From JAJRXC01 sp047639555 (GTDB taxonomy: Bacteria > Actinomycetota > Acidimicrobiia > Acidimicrobiales > Aldehydirespiratoraceae): a stretch of DNA of 64,000 nt. Below the pieces are notes generated by a model. It worked only from the letters and a program-made list of their open reading frames with translations, was not told the origin of the DNA and did no database searches. The stretch spans positions 1 through 64,000 of the forward strand of contig JBLIOE010000015.1 in assembly GCA_047639555.1 (NCBI GenBank). The letters are read 5' to 3'. Positions within the stretch are counted from its first letter, which is position 1. Each line of letters begins with the position of its first letter. Positions 26,118 through 34,546 of the stretch are shown in pieces. A program made the position numbers and the translations under genes.

Positions 26118-27080
26118 GTGACTGAACCCCGCGACGTCATCATCATTGGCTCCGGCCCCGCCGGTCTCACGGCGGCGATCTACTCGGCCCGAGCCAATCT
26201 TGCACCGCTGGTGCTCGAAGGTGAGCCCAGCAGCACCAGCGACCAACCAGGCGGACAGCTGATGCTCACCACCGACGTGGAGAACTATCCGGGCTTTCCC
26301 GACGGTGTGATGGGTCCTGAGCTCATGGCGAACTTCCGCAACCAGGCCCTTCGGTTCGGGGCCGAGATCCAGACGGTCAAGGTCAGTCGGGTCGACTTCT
26401 CCGAACGCCCGTTCAAGGTCTGGGTGGGTAACCCCGATGCCGACGAGCCCACGCATGTGGCCAACTCGATCATCGTCTCCACGGGCGCCCAGTCCCTCAT
26501 GCTCGGTCTTCCGAATGAAACCGCTCTCATCGGCCACGGTCTGTCGACCTGTGCCACCTGCGACGGCTTCTTCTTCCGCGACATGGAGATTGCGGTGGTC
26601 GGCGGTGGCGACTCCGCCATCGAGGAAGCCAACTTCCTCACCCGGTTTGCGAGCAAGGTCACCATCATTCATCGCCGCGATGAGTTCCGCGCCTCAAAGA
26701 TCATGCAGCAGCGGGCCTTCGACAATCCCAAGATCGAGATCATGTGGGACACCGTCGTGGAGGAGTACTTAGGCGACACGCAGATCGCCGGGCTTCGGCT
26801 TCGGAACGTGAACACCGACGAAGTGAACGATGTTCACTACAAGGGCGTCTTCGTCGCTATCGGCCACCGTCCCAACACCGACCTGTTCGTCAAACAGTTG
26901 GAGATGAAGGACAGTGGCTATCTCATCACACAGCCCGACACCTCCTACACCAACGTCGAAGGTGTGTTCGCCTGCGGTGACGTGCAGGACGATGTCTACC
27001 GCCAGGCAATCACCGCGTCCGGCACGGGCTGCATGGCGGCCATCGACGCTGAGCGCTGGCTCGAAGATCAGCACGACTAA
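26118..27080 (+). CDS. trxB: Thioredoxin reductase
   Basis: 320 residues from the GTG at 26118 (protein VTEPRDVIIIGSGPAGLTAA). A longer frame to 26067 lacks a ribosome site and adds residues unlike the family. FAD site GSGPAGLTAA, disulfide active site CATC within STCATCDGFF, NADPH site VGGGDSAIEEA then HRRDEFRAS, and the second FAD motif GVFACGDVQDD. It reduces thioredoxin with NADPH. trxA is immediately downstream, as in mycobacterial trxB2-trxC near the origin. Confidence 0.96.
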   Translation: MTEPRDVIIIGSGPAGLTAAIYSARANLAPLVLEGEPSSTSDQPGGQLMLTTDVENYPGFPDGVMGPELMANFRNQALRFGAEIQTVKVSRVDFSERPFKVWVGNPDADEPTHVANSIIVSTGAQSLMLGLPNETALIGHGLSTCATCDGFFFRDMEIAVVGGGDSAIEEANFLTRFASKVTIIHRRDEFRASKIMQQRAFDNPKIEIMWDTVVEEYLGDTQIAGLRLRNVNTDEVNDVHYKGVFVAIGHRPNTDLFVKQLEMKDSGYLITQPDTSYTNVEGVFACGDVQDDVYRQAITASGTGCMAAIDAERWLEDQHD

Positions 27081-27168
27081 GGTTTGCAACACGAATTCGA
27101 TATGGGAATAGCTCGCCCTCGCGAGGCGTTCCCTTTAGCGAACGGTTCACGAAGAAAGGGACCACAAC

Positions 27169-27495
27169 ATGGCTGGATCACTAGGCACACTTTCCGACGC
27201 CACCTTCGATGAAGAGATCGGCAGTTCCAGCACCCCGGTGCTGGTCGATTTCTGGGCGGAGTGGTGCGGTCCTTGCAAGATGATCGCCCCGATTCTCGAG
27301 GAGATTGCCGACGAAAAGGGCGACGCGATCAAAATCCTCAAGCTCAACGTCGATGATGCCCCCGAGATCGCCCGGCGCTTCGAGGTCATGAGCATTCCCA
27401 CCATGATCCTCTTCAAGGACGGCGAGGAAGCGAAACGCATCATTGGGGCGAAGCCGAAGCAGGCGCTCGTCGACGACATCGCCGAATACCTCTAA
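27169..27495 (+). CDS. trxA: Thioredoxin
   Basis: 108 residues, normal length. Active site WAEWCGPCKMI, the cis-proline in SIPTMILFKDGE, and the end PKQALVDDIAEYL. Start ATG preceded by AGAAAGGGACC. The 88-nt gap after trxB contains small hairpins (CGTTC/GAACG) in the leader. Serves as disulfide reductant for cytoplasmic enzymes. Confidence 0.97.
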   Translation: MAGSLGTLSDATFDEEIGSSSTPVLVDFWAEWCGPCKMIAPILEEIADEKGDAIKILKLNVDDAPEIARRFEVMSIPTMILFKDGEEAKRIIGAKPKQALVDDIAEYL

Positions 27496-27520
27496 CTCGC
27501 ACGACCAAAATTTTGCCGGT

Positions 27521-27540
27521 GGCCGCCCTTCGGGGCGGCC
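27521..27540 (+). terminator. UUCG-capped hairpin after trxA
   Basis: GGCCGCCC-TTCG-GGGCGGCC, a perfect 8-bp stem with an extra-stable UUCG tetraloop, 25 nt past the trxA stop. No T-tract follows. Confidence 0.65.
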
Positions 27541-27583
27541 GTTGCGCGTCCAAGCCCCCTCACCGGGGCAGTACGCTCAGCCC

Positions 27584-28597
27584 ATGTCGCCCAGCCTTGA
27601 GCCCTCCGGCCTGCCACTGCGGCATGGAGACGCCGGCCCGGCCGTCCACGACCTCCATCAGCGTCTGGCGTCCTCCGGGTTTGGCGACACCGGTGATCTC
27701 GACGTGTTTGATGACCACACCGAGAAGGCGCTCCGGGAATTCCAGTCGTCCCGTCGCCTCGTTGAAGACGGCATCTGCGCTCGACAGACCTGGTCAGCAC
27801 TCATCGACGCCGACTACCGCCTCGGCGATCGGATGATCTACCTACGCTCACCGATGACCCGGGGAGACGATGTCACCGATCTTCAGCAACGTCTCGGCAG
27901 CCTAGGGTTCGATGCAGGTTGGCTCGACGGCATCTTCGGGCCCGACACCGAGCGAGCCGTGCGCGACTTTCAGCACAACCAAGGCCTCACGGCCGAGGGT
28001 GTCGTCGGACGCGAGACCGTGGCCGCGTTTGGCCGCCTCTCGGGTCGACGTAGTGGCGTGAAGACCGTCGCTGAGGTTCGTGACCGAGAACGCCTTCGAG
28101 AACACTCAGGCGTCCATGGACAGCGTCTCATCATTGGTGAAGCCGGCGGACTTCCCGCAGTAGTTGATGGCCTCGCTCGACGCCTTCGCCTCGACGGTGC
28201 CGAGGTGCTCACGCTGCACCAACCAGACCTTTCCGACCAGGCCCGCGCCGCCAACGCGTGGGACGGCCATGCCTACCTCGGCATCACTCTCGCCGATCAC
28301 GGGCAGCAGGTCTCCTACTTCGAGATCGACGGCTTCACTTCCCACGGGGGTAAGGCTCTGGCCGAGCGATGCGCCGCCGCACTTCAACCGCTGTTCTCCA
28401 CACCCAAGGCCTCGCAGAATGAACCCGTACAGGCTTCTGGCATGCGACTGCCAATTCTCCGGGAAACACGAATGCCTGCAGTGTGGTGCCGACTCGGGCC
28501 TGCCCCACTCATCGTCGAACATGCAGCCGCCGTTACCGACGCGCTACGTGAGGCCGTTACCACTTGGTGCGCTGAAGCGCCTGACGATCCGATGTAA
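27584..28597 (+). CDS. cwlM: CwlM-like protein: two peptidoglycan-binding domains plus a degenerate amidase domain
   Basis: 337 residues from the ATG 27584; no signal peptide. Two PG_binding_1 repeats occupy about 15-165 (VHDLHQRLASSGFGDTGDLD ... LREFQSSRRLVEDG and VTDLQQRLGSLGFDAGWLDG ... VRDFQHNQGL). The C-terminal part aligns with amidase_3 but lacks its zinc residues: RLIIGEAGG replaces the DPGHGG-type strand, YLGITLADHG replaces SIHAN, and VWCRLGP has no Glu. It sits exactly where mycobacterial Rv3915 (CwlM, a cytoplasmic regulator of MurA) lies, so a regulatory rather than hydrolytic role is inferred. Confidence 0.82.
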   Translation: MSPSLEPSGLPLRHGDAGPAVHDLHQRLASSGFGDTGDLDVFDDHTEKALREFQSSRRLVEDGICARQTWSALIDADYRLGDRMIYLRSPMTRGDDVTDLQQRLGSLGFDAGWLDGIFGPDTERAVRDFQHNQGLTAEGVVGRETVAAFGRLSGRRSGVKTVAEVRDRERLREHSGVHGQRLIIGEAGGLPAVVDGLARRLRLDGAEVLTLHQPDLSDQARAANAWDGHAYLGITLADHGQQVSYFEIDGFTSHGGKALAERCAAALQPLFSTPKASQNEPVQASGMRLPILRETRMPAVWCRLGPAPLIVEHAAAVTDALREAVTTWCAEAPDDPM

Positions 28598-28683
28598 TCC
28601 ATACACCTACCCACAGACTGATCCTTATAGTCTAAGCCTCGACTGAAGTGCCGGTCAGAGTGCCATAAGTGAGCTGCGAACCG

Positions 28684-29589
28684 TTAGACGACGGTGCCGG
28701 GTGGGGTGATCACCCGATAGATCCGTTCGAGATCGTCCAAATCGGCGAAGTCGACCACCAGCTTGCCTGGGCCCTTCCCCAACTTCACGGCAACCCGCGT
28801 CGAAAGCCTCGCCGCCAGAAGCTCCTCTAGTTCGAGGACCGCTGGCTCGGGCAGAATGGGCGGGTCGACGGGCCGAGAATCGACTGGATTGGTCGGGTTG
28901 CCCCCTGCCGCGGGCGACTCATCCTCCATGTCGTTATCCTTCAGGAGTTCTTCGACCTGGCGGACGGTGAGTCCTTCTGTCACGATCTGCTTCGCCAGCG
29001 CCTCCTGCGCGGAACGGTCGGGCGTGGCGAGCAGGGCTCGAGCGTGACCGGCGGAGATCTGATTCTCGATTACCAACCGCTGCACGGTGGGCGGCAACTG
29101 AAGAAGACGAATCGTGTTCGCCACCGCAGAGCGGGAACGACCGACCCGCTTCGCAACATCATCCTGCGTGAGTTCAAAGTCGTCGATGAGCTGCTGGTAA
29201 GCCGCAGCTTCCTCAAGGGCGTTGAGATCTTGCCGGTGGAGATTCTCGACGACGGCAGTCTCAAGACTAGTGAGGTCATCGACACCACGGACTAGGGCGG
29301 GGATCGCCGGAAGGTTCGCACGTTTGGCCGCCCGCCAACGCCTCTCCCCCGCGATGAGTTCGTAGCCGCCGTCATCGTTTTCTCGGACAACGATCGGCTG
29401 GATCACGCCGACCTCGGCTATCGACGCGGCCAAGGAGGCCAGCGTCTCTTCATCAAAGTGCTCACGTGGCTGATACCGATTGGCAACAACGTCGTTGACA
29501 TCGATTTCGCGATACACGGAACCATCGGTCGTGACATCTGCCGGGATCAGCGAACTGAGCCCTTTTCCTAGTCCGCTACGCTTCGCCAC
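28684..29589 (-). CDS. parB: Chromosome-partitioning protein ParB
   Basis: 301 residues from the GTG at 29589 (protein VAKRSGLGKGLSSLIP, the canonical ParB start; the longer frame lies inside parA). CTP-binding/ParB-box motif GERRWRAAKRA about residue 85, the NLHRQDLNALEEA stretch, an HTH for parS (LTQDDVAKRVGRSRSAVANT, then LLQLPP) and a C-terminal dimer domain. It loads on the parS sites upstream of parA and spreads. Its start overlaps the parA end by 14 nt. Confidence 0.96.
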   Translation of the reverse strand: MAKRSGLGKGLSSLIPADVTTDGSVYREIDVNDVVANRYQPREHFDEETLASLAASIAEVGVIQPIVVRENDDGGYELIAGERRWRAAKRANLPAIPALVRGVDDLTSLETAVVENLHRQDLNALEEAAAYQQLIDDFELTQDDVAKRVGRSRSAVANTIRLLQLPPTVQRLVIENQISAGHARALLATPDRSAQEALAKQIVTEGLTVRQVEELLKDNDMEDESPAAGGNPTNPVDSRPVDPPILPEPAVLELEELLAARLSTRVAVKLGKGPGKLVVDFADLDDLERIYRVITPPGTVV

Positions 29590-30376
29590 CGAGAATCTCC
29601 TTTGCGAGCTCGCGGTACGCAATGGCGCCGCGTGACATGGGATCGAATGACGTGATCGGTTGACCAAACGACGGGGCTTCACTCAACCGAACGGTGCGGG
29701 GGATCACTTGGCGGCAAACCTTGTCACCGAAGTGCGCACGGACTTCATCGGCGACCTGACCCGACAGTTTGGTTCGGGCGTCGAACATGACCAGCACAAT
29801 GGTGCTCATCACGAGCGTCGGATTGAGGTTTCGAGTGACAAGGTCAACATTGCGAATCAGTTGCCCTAGACCTTCTAATGCGTAGTACTCGGTTTGGATT
29901 GGGACGAGCACTTCGTTGGCTGCCGTGAGACCGTTGATCGTCAAGAGGCCAAGCGATGGGGGACAGTCGATAAGAACGATGTCGAAGTCGTCGGCGACCG
30001 ATTGGATCGCCTCTTTCAACTTTCGCTCGCGGTTCAGCGCTGGCACCAGTTCGATCTCAGCACCCGCAAGATCAAGGCTCGACGGTGCGACATAGAGCCC
30101 TTTCACCGAGACCGGTTCAATAACGTCCTCAATCGCCACATCGTGCAGTAGCACGTCGTAGAGAGAGTGGTCGAGTTGGCGAGGGTTCAGACCAAGACCA
30201 GTGCTCGCATTCGCCTGGGGATCGAGATCGACAACAAGAACTCGTTGACCAAGTTCTGCGAAGCAGGCCCCGAGATTGACGGTGGTGGTCGTCTTGCCGA
30301 CCCCACCCTTCTGGTTCGCGACCGCGAAGATGCGGGGTGTGGATGCCGGAACAGCGTCCTCTTGCACGAATGCCAC
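29576..30376 (-). CDS. parA: Chromosome-partitioning ATPase ParA (Soj)
   Basis: 266 residues from the GTG at 30376, chosen because AAGGGAGA lies about 8 nt upstream; an ATG at 30403 is the alternative, and the longest frame would start inside a parS site. Deviant Walker A KGGVGKTTTTVNLG, then VLVVDLDPQANASTGLG and VLIDCPPSLGLLT. It moves ParB-parS complexes along the nucleoid. Confidence 0.95.
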   Translation of the reverse strand: MAFVQEDAVPASTPRIFAVANQKGGVGKTTTTVNLGACFAELGQRVLVVDLDPQANASTGLGLNPRQLDHSLYDVLLHDVAIEDVIEPVSVKGLYVAPSSLDLAGAEIELVPALNRERKLKEAIQSVADDFDIVLIDCPPSLGLLTINGLTAANEVLVPIQTEYYALEGLGQLIRNVDLVTRNLNPTLVMSTIVLVMFDARTKLSGQVADEVRAHFGDKVCRQVIPRTVRLSEAPSFGQPITSFDPMSRGAIAYRELAKEILGGEA

Positions 30377-30515
30377 GAGGCACTCTCCCTTCGTTGGAGC
30401 CATCTCACACGAGTGTGTCCTCGTGGAGCATCTGTCGCTCCGAGTCTCGTCATCCTCGCCGCTCACACCGAGGGGGTCAAGCACCCTTGTGGAAAACTCT
30501 AAAGATTTCCCAGGT

Positions 30516-30531
30516 TGTTTCACGTGAAACA
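30516..30531. promoter_or_regulatory. parS centromere site 1 (perfect)
   Basis: TGTTTCACGTGAAACA is a perfect match to the universal bacterial parS. It lies 140 nt upstream of the chosen parA start. Confidence 0.95.
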
Positions 30532-30600
30532 CAGTTTGTTTGGGATTGTGGATCCCGAAGAGCCACCTACATTGTTCCGTTCAATACTCGGCGAGCCGAG

Positions 30601-30616
30601 TGTTTCACATGAAACA
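30601..30616. promoter_or_regulatory. parS centromere site 2 (one mismatch)
   Basis: TGTTTCACATGAAACA differs from consensus only at one central base (G to A). It lies 85 nt from site 1, centre to centre, in the parA-rsmG gap. Confidence 0.88.
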
Positions 30617-30642
30617 TCAATCCGTAACCGGTGGACGGAGTG

Positions 30643-31269
30643 CTACGAGGGGAGTAGCGGCTCGCGCTGACGTTTCCTTTGACGTCGAGGCCAACTCGCG
30701 TCCACTGGGCCTGACCGTTGTATGTGCAGGAACGAACCAGCCTCGGTCTTGCGACACTCCAACTCGCGAACTGGCAGCCGAGCGAGGCCGGCCCGCCATA
30801 CGGCCGTGGTCTCGGCCGTCACCGATACGGCAAGCGTTCCGCCGTCAGTGACGAATGGGATACCGATCTCTGCGAGTTCTGAGGGAGGACCGAACAAACG
30901 AGCGACCACCAAGGAGTAACTGGCTCGAAAGCTCGCATCGTGTGCCAATTCCTCAGCCCGACCATGTCGCACTTCCACACGGTTTTGGAGAGATAGCGCC
31001 CGTACCGCCGAAAGCGCGAACTCACAACGGCGCTCACTGCCGTCCACAAGCGTCCAGCGCGAATGGGGGAGCGCCACTGCCAGAAGGAGACCCGGTATAC
31101 CGGCGCCACTACCGAGATCGATACCGACGACCGAATCTAAAACGCCACATGCGGCAGGAATGAATCCCGCCGCATGTTCACGAAGTTCTTCTGTTGTTGC
31201 GGATCCTAGAACGCCGGCTCGGCGAGCCGGAAGCCACGCTGCTTCAAGCGCTGCCCAGTCAGGATCCAT
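30643..31269 (-). CDS. rsmG: 16S rRNA (guanine-N7) methyltransferase RsmG
   Basis: 208 residues. SAM motif VVGIDLGSGAGIPGLLLAVA, then WTLVDGSERRCEF, HGRAEELA and VVARLFGPPSELAEI. It methylates G527 of 16S rRNA in the decoding centre; loss is a known route to low-level streptomycin resistance. The C-terminus is basic (WPRRQRKRQREP). Located between jag and parA as in most actinobacteria. Confidence 0.92.
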   Translation of the reverse strand: MDPDWAALEAAWLPARRAGVLGSATTEELREHAAGFIPAACGVLDSVVGIDLGSGAGIPGLLLAVALPHSRWTLVDGSERRCEFALSAVRALSLQNRVEVRHGRAEELAHDASFRASYSLVVARLFGPPSELAEIGIPFVTDGGTLAVSVTAETTAVWRAGLARLPVRELECRKTEAGSFLHIQRSGPVDASWPRRQRKRQREPLLPS

Positions 31270-31278
31270 CAGAGTAAC

Positions 31279-32196
31279 TCACTCCCCCGCGGGGACAATC
31301 ACCACACGACGCTGTGCGTCATCACCTTCAGAGATGGTGTCGACGTCTGCTTCGTCGGTCAATGCGTCGTGCACAACCTTGCGGTCAGCGGCTGACATTG
31401 GTTCGAGTGAGCGGCGATTGCCGCTTTCGCGAACGTCCGCAGCCTGGGCACGGGCAAAGTTGCCCAGTGCTTCAGCACGGCGGGCACGCACGCCACCAAC
31501 GTCTACACGAATGCGGCCGTTGCGACTGCTCCCGGCCTGACGCTGCAAGACGGTGCGCACCAACTCATCGATCGCACCAGCCGTAGTGCCCCGACGGCCG
31601 ATCATGCGACCGAGGTCGTCGCCCGACACGGTGATGCGAATCTCTTCTTCATCAATGTCTTCGCGATTGAACTCCACGTCGTTGCCGAAACGTTCGGCAA
31701 GGCCACGGACGAATTCTTCAGCGAGATCCGCCTGCTCGGGGAGAGGCATCATCGTTTCGTCGTCATTCATGGTCTTTTCCTTCTTCTCGTTTCGATTGTT
31801 CGACTGTTGCTTCTGCTTCGGCTTCTGGTTGCCGCCGCCACTGTTGCCGTCAGCATTGTTGCCGTCGGCGCTGGTTCCGCTTCCGCGCCCAGGTGAGCGG
31901 TCCTTCTGATTCTGCCCGCTGTCTTTATTGCCGCGGCTCCGCTGATTTCGGTTGCCGCCACTCTTGCCACCCGTGTTGCGGCTCTTGCCACGTCCACGGC
32001 GATCATCCTTGGCTCGCGGTGTCGCCGGAGCAACTCGGGCGCGAACCCGTGCTTCTTCTTTCACCCGGCCAAATAGGCCAGTCTTTACGTCCGAAACGAC
32101 CTCAAACTCAGCGTCATCGCCATGGAGGCCGAGGCGATCAAGCGCTCGTTCCTTGGCTTCATCGATCGTCGAACCGGTGCTTTCCACCCATTCCAT
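31279..32196 (-). CDS. khpB: RNA-binding protein Jag/KhpB
   Basis: 305 residues from the ATG 32196, preceded by GAGAGGAAACACACG (a longer frame to 32268 overlaps the yidC region). Jag_N domain MEWVESTGSTIDEAKERALD. A long low-complexity Lys/Arg/Asn/Gly-rich linker covers about 75-150. A KH domain with GRMIGRRGTTAGAIDEL follows, then an R3H domain ending EPMSAADRKVVHDAL. It probably binds RNA and acts with YidC next door or in cell-elongation control. The linker is unusually long. Confidence 0.92.
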   Translation of the reverse strand: MEWVESTGSTIDEAKERALDRLGLHGDDAEFEVVSDVKTGLFGRVKEEARVRARVAPATPRAKDDRRGRGKSRNTGGKSGGNRNQRSRGNKDSGQNQKDRSPGRGSGTSADGNNADGNSGGGNQKPKQKQQSNNRNEKKEKTMNDDETMMPLPEQADLAEEFVRGLAERFGNDVEFNREDIDEEEIRITVSGDDLGRMIGRRGTTAGAIDELVRTVLQRQAGSSRNGRIRVDVGGVRARRAEALGNFARAQAADVRESGNRRSLEPMSAADRKVVHDALTDEADVDTISEGDDAQRRVVIVPAGE

Positions 32197-32286
32197 CGTG
32201 TGTTTCCTCTCGTAGTGGCGCAGAGTAATCGTCGCCGCCATCCGTGGGCCGCAGCACGCATCAAGCATGGCGGCGCGGGGCGTCGA

Positions 32287-33417
32287 TTACTTCTTGCGCT
32301 TCTTGTGTTGTGGTGACCCGGGATCGGTGGTTCGTCCACCGGTACGGGTCTCGCGACTCGGAGCCTTACCGGTACGGCCGGCCCCAGAGTTCGTTGCGCT
32401 CTTCTTCTTATTGGTTTTCTTCGAGCTGGTCTTTGTGCCAGCTCCTTTGGTCTTTGCACCCTTGGCCGCAGGCTTCGTTTCGCCACGCTTCGGTGTTGGG
32501 TCGCCCTTCTTCTGCGTGGTTCGTCCACCATTGCCGCGGTCGGCACCACTTTTGCCGCCGGCTTTATCGGACGCACGCTGCTTGGCGAGCTGGGCTCCAG
32601 GACTGTTGTCGCCTTTGTAGAGCGATTGTGTGATGTACCCCTGCTGGCCAATCCGGTACAGGTTTGAAACAACGAAGTAGATCACGAGAGCGGCGGGCAT
32701 TGTGAAACTGAAGACCGGCAGCATAAATGGCAGAATCTTCATGATCATCTGCTGTTGGGAATTCACCTGAGCACCGGTGTTTCGGCCCTGGATCTGTCGC
32801 TGCTGGTAAAGGCTCGAAACGAGCACGATCACGATCAGCAAGAGATAAGGGATTGCCGAGACCACACTCTCGCTCAACACCTGCTGCGCAGAACGGGAGA
32901 GATCAATCGACCACGAGACCATCTCGTTCTCGTTGGTGAGATCGATATACATCTGACTGTCGTGCGGGAGATTCTCCGGGTCGAACATCAGTTCGGTGGA
33001 TTGCCGGGCTTCGAAACCGGCGCTACCGCCACTGCCGGTACGGCCAGCCGTCCAGCCGAACTGGCTACCAATGTTGGTGGCGCGCCGGGTGATGCCCTGC
33101 ACCACACGAAATAGCACCAAGAAGATCGGCAGCTGGATCAACATGGGCAAACAACCGCCCAGAGGGTTGATGCCATTCTCCTGGTAGAAGGCCATCAGCT
33201 CTTCGTTCATCTTCGGCCGGTCGTCCTTGTACCGGTTTTGGATGGCCTTGAGTTCTGGCTGGAGACGCTGCATTTGCAGCATCGACTTCGTGCTCTTCAG
33301 CGTAAGCGGTGTCGCAACCACCATGACGGCAAGCGTCAGGAGGATGATGGAGACACCGTAGGAGGCCCACACCTTGTCGTAGAAGAACGCGAGCACGGAC
33401 GCGATCAGGTCAAACAT
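32287..33417 (-). CDS. yidC: Membrane protein insertase YidC
   Basis: 376 residues. First helix near residues 2-25, then a core domain with the hydrophilic-groove hairpin (LQMQRLQPELKAIQNRYKDD) and NPLGGCLPMLIQLPIFLVLF. Several further membrane segments follow (VVSAIPYLLLIVIVLVSSLY, MKILPFMLPVFSFTMPAALV). The tail of about 90 residues is rich in Lys, Gly and Thr and binds ribosomes in YidC proteins of this type. Lies between yidD and jag as in other actinobacteria. Confidence 0.96.
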   Translation of the reverse strand: MFDLIASVLAFFYDKVWASYGVSIILLTLAVMVVATPLTLKSTKSMLQMQRLQPELKAIQNRYKDDRPKMNEELMAFYQENGINPLGGCLPMLIQLPIFLVLFRVVQGITRRATNIGSQFGWTAGRTGSGGSAGFEARQSTELMFDPENLPHDSQMYIDLTNENEMVSWSIDLSRSAQQVLSESVVSAIPYLLLIVIVLVSSLYQQRQIQGRNTGAQVNSQQQMIMKILPFMLPVFSFTMPAALVIYFVVSNLYRIGQQGYITQSLYKGDNSPGAQLAKQRASDKAGGKSGADRGNGGRTTQKKGDPTPKRGETKPAAKGAKTKGAGTKTSSKKTNKKKSATNSGAGRTGKAPSRETRTGGRTTDPGSPQHKKRKK

Positions 33418-33648
33418 TTAGGGCTCCTGAGGGGTCGGTACGGGGTCATACCCATGAGTTCCCCATGGGTGACACCGACACAGTCGTTTGGTGGCGAACC
33501 AGCCGCCACGCATCGCACCGTGGCCATCGATGGCCTCTAGCGCATAGGTCGAACAAGATGGGATATGGCGACACGGTGAGAGTCGGCCAGAAAAAAGACG
33601 TTGATAGCCGCGCACGCCAGAACGAAGCAGGCGCGCGACGGGACTCAC
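33418..33648 (-). CDS. yidD: Membrane protein insertion efficiency factor YidD
   Basis: 76 residues with the conserved SPCRHIPSCSTYALEAIDGH (three Cys), GGWFATKRLCRCHPWG and the final GYDPVP. Amphipathic N-terminal helix, no real transmembrane segment. It assists YidC insertion. Its stop is directly next to the yidC start, and its start overlaps the rnpA stop. Confidence 0.95.
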   Translation of the reverse strand: MSPVARLLRSGVRGYQRLFSGRLSPCRHIPSCSTYALEAIDGHGAMRGGWFATKRLCRCHPWGTHGYDPVPTPQEP

Positions 33649-33995
33649 TCTGCGGTCTCTCGAGGGAGTTGTTCGGGCGACAGAAGTGTGGCCATGGCGT
33701 GGCGCAGTCTCGCATGGGGCCAGTCGGTCAGCGGGGCAGTGATCCGAATGAGATAATCTCCACCCATTGGCACCGACGAATCGGACCGGTGGAGATCTTC
33801 TAGGATCGCTCGAATTCGCCGACGAATCCGGTTTCTAGCTACCGCGTTTCCCACAGTGCGTGGGATGGCGAACGCAATCTGTGCGTTCTGGGCGCCGTCG
33901 AGCCGGGAAACAAGCCGGATCGGTCCCTGTCCTGAGCGCACGCCTTCCGCCCGAAGACGGGAGAAGTCGTGTCGACCGGACAGTCGACCAATCAC
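33645..33995 (-). CDS. rnpA: Ribonuclease P protein component
   Basis: 116 residues from a GTG that overlaps the rpmH stop (GTGA). RNase P signature NAVARNRIRRRIRAIL, and basic throughout. It partners the RNase P RNA to mature tRNA 5' ends. Translation is coupled to rpmH. Confidence 0.95.
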   Translation of the reverse strand: MIGRLSGRHDFSRLRAEGVRSGQGPIRLVSRLDGAQNAQIAFAIPRTVGNAVARNRIRRRIRAILEDLHRSDSSVPMGGDYLIRITAPLTDWPHARLRHAMATLLSPEQLPRETAE

Positions 33996-34126
33996 GCGGA
34001 CAGGCGAGCGCGACCCTTCAGGCGACGCGAGCGCAAAACGGCTCGACCACCACGGGTGCTCATACGCGAACGAAAACCATGCTTCTTCGCCCGCTTACGC
34101 ACGTTGGGCTGGTATGGCCTCTTCAT
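33992..34126 (-). CDS. rpmH: 50S ribosomal protein L34
   Basis: 44 residues, read directly from the sequence: starts MKRPYQPNVRKRAKKHGF and ends LKGRARLSA. Perfect L34 pattern. Strong ribosome site GGAGGA 7 nt upstream of the ATG. First gene of rpmH-rnpA-yidD-yidC-jag-rsmG, diverging from dnaA. Confidence 0.97.
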   Translation of the reverse strand: MKRPYQPNVRKRAKKHGFRSRMSTRGGRAVLRSRRLKGRARLSA

Positions 34127-34526
34127 TGTGAATCCTCCGAAACACCGCGGGCAGGAATTGGCCTCGCGGACAGACGGCTCCGAGATGGGGAACCGATGAC
34201 GTCAACACGTCACGTTATGGCGGTGTGCGAGGGTCAGCAACCACCAAGACGAACCTCCTTACCTACAACCCGGCTTCTGAACACGCCGCGATCAACGTGC
34301 TGAATGAATGACATTGATGTCATTTCATGTTGCATATCTGTAGTTTGAGGTGCAAAAACTGGCATTGACCAGCCTGTTCGCGAGAACCTCAATCTTCGGC
34401 TTGCAGCTATCCACAGCCTTGCTAGGTTGCCCGCCCACACCGGTCGGAGTGCACCTGTGGTTCACGGCATTTTCGCCGTTCGCTGCCGCATTCCCCCGGT
34501 ATAAGTACGGAGGGCTGTCCACACCT
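34127..34526. other. rpmH-dnaA intergenic region, candidate part of oriC
   Basis: 400 nt without a convincing gene. It holds an AT-richer stretch (about 34300-34360) with the inverted repeat ATGACA-TTGA-TGTCAT (34308-34323). DnaA-box-like 9-mers are CTATCCACA (34407-34415) and CTGTCCACA (34515-34523). Divergent promoters for rpmH and dnaA must lie here. Confidence 0.55.
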
Positions 34527-34546
34527 GTGGACACGGCTGTGGAGAC
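34515..34546. promoter_or_regulatory. DnaA-box-like inverted pair at the dnaA start
   Basis: GTCCACA-CC-TGTGGAC (34517-34532) is a perfect inverted repeat joining CTGTCCACA and TGTGGACAC. A further TGTGGAGAC lies at 34538-34546. The repeat covers the proposed GTG start of dnaA, so autorepression by DnaA is a reasonable inference. Confidence 0.55.
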
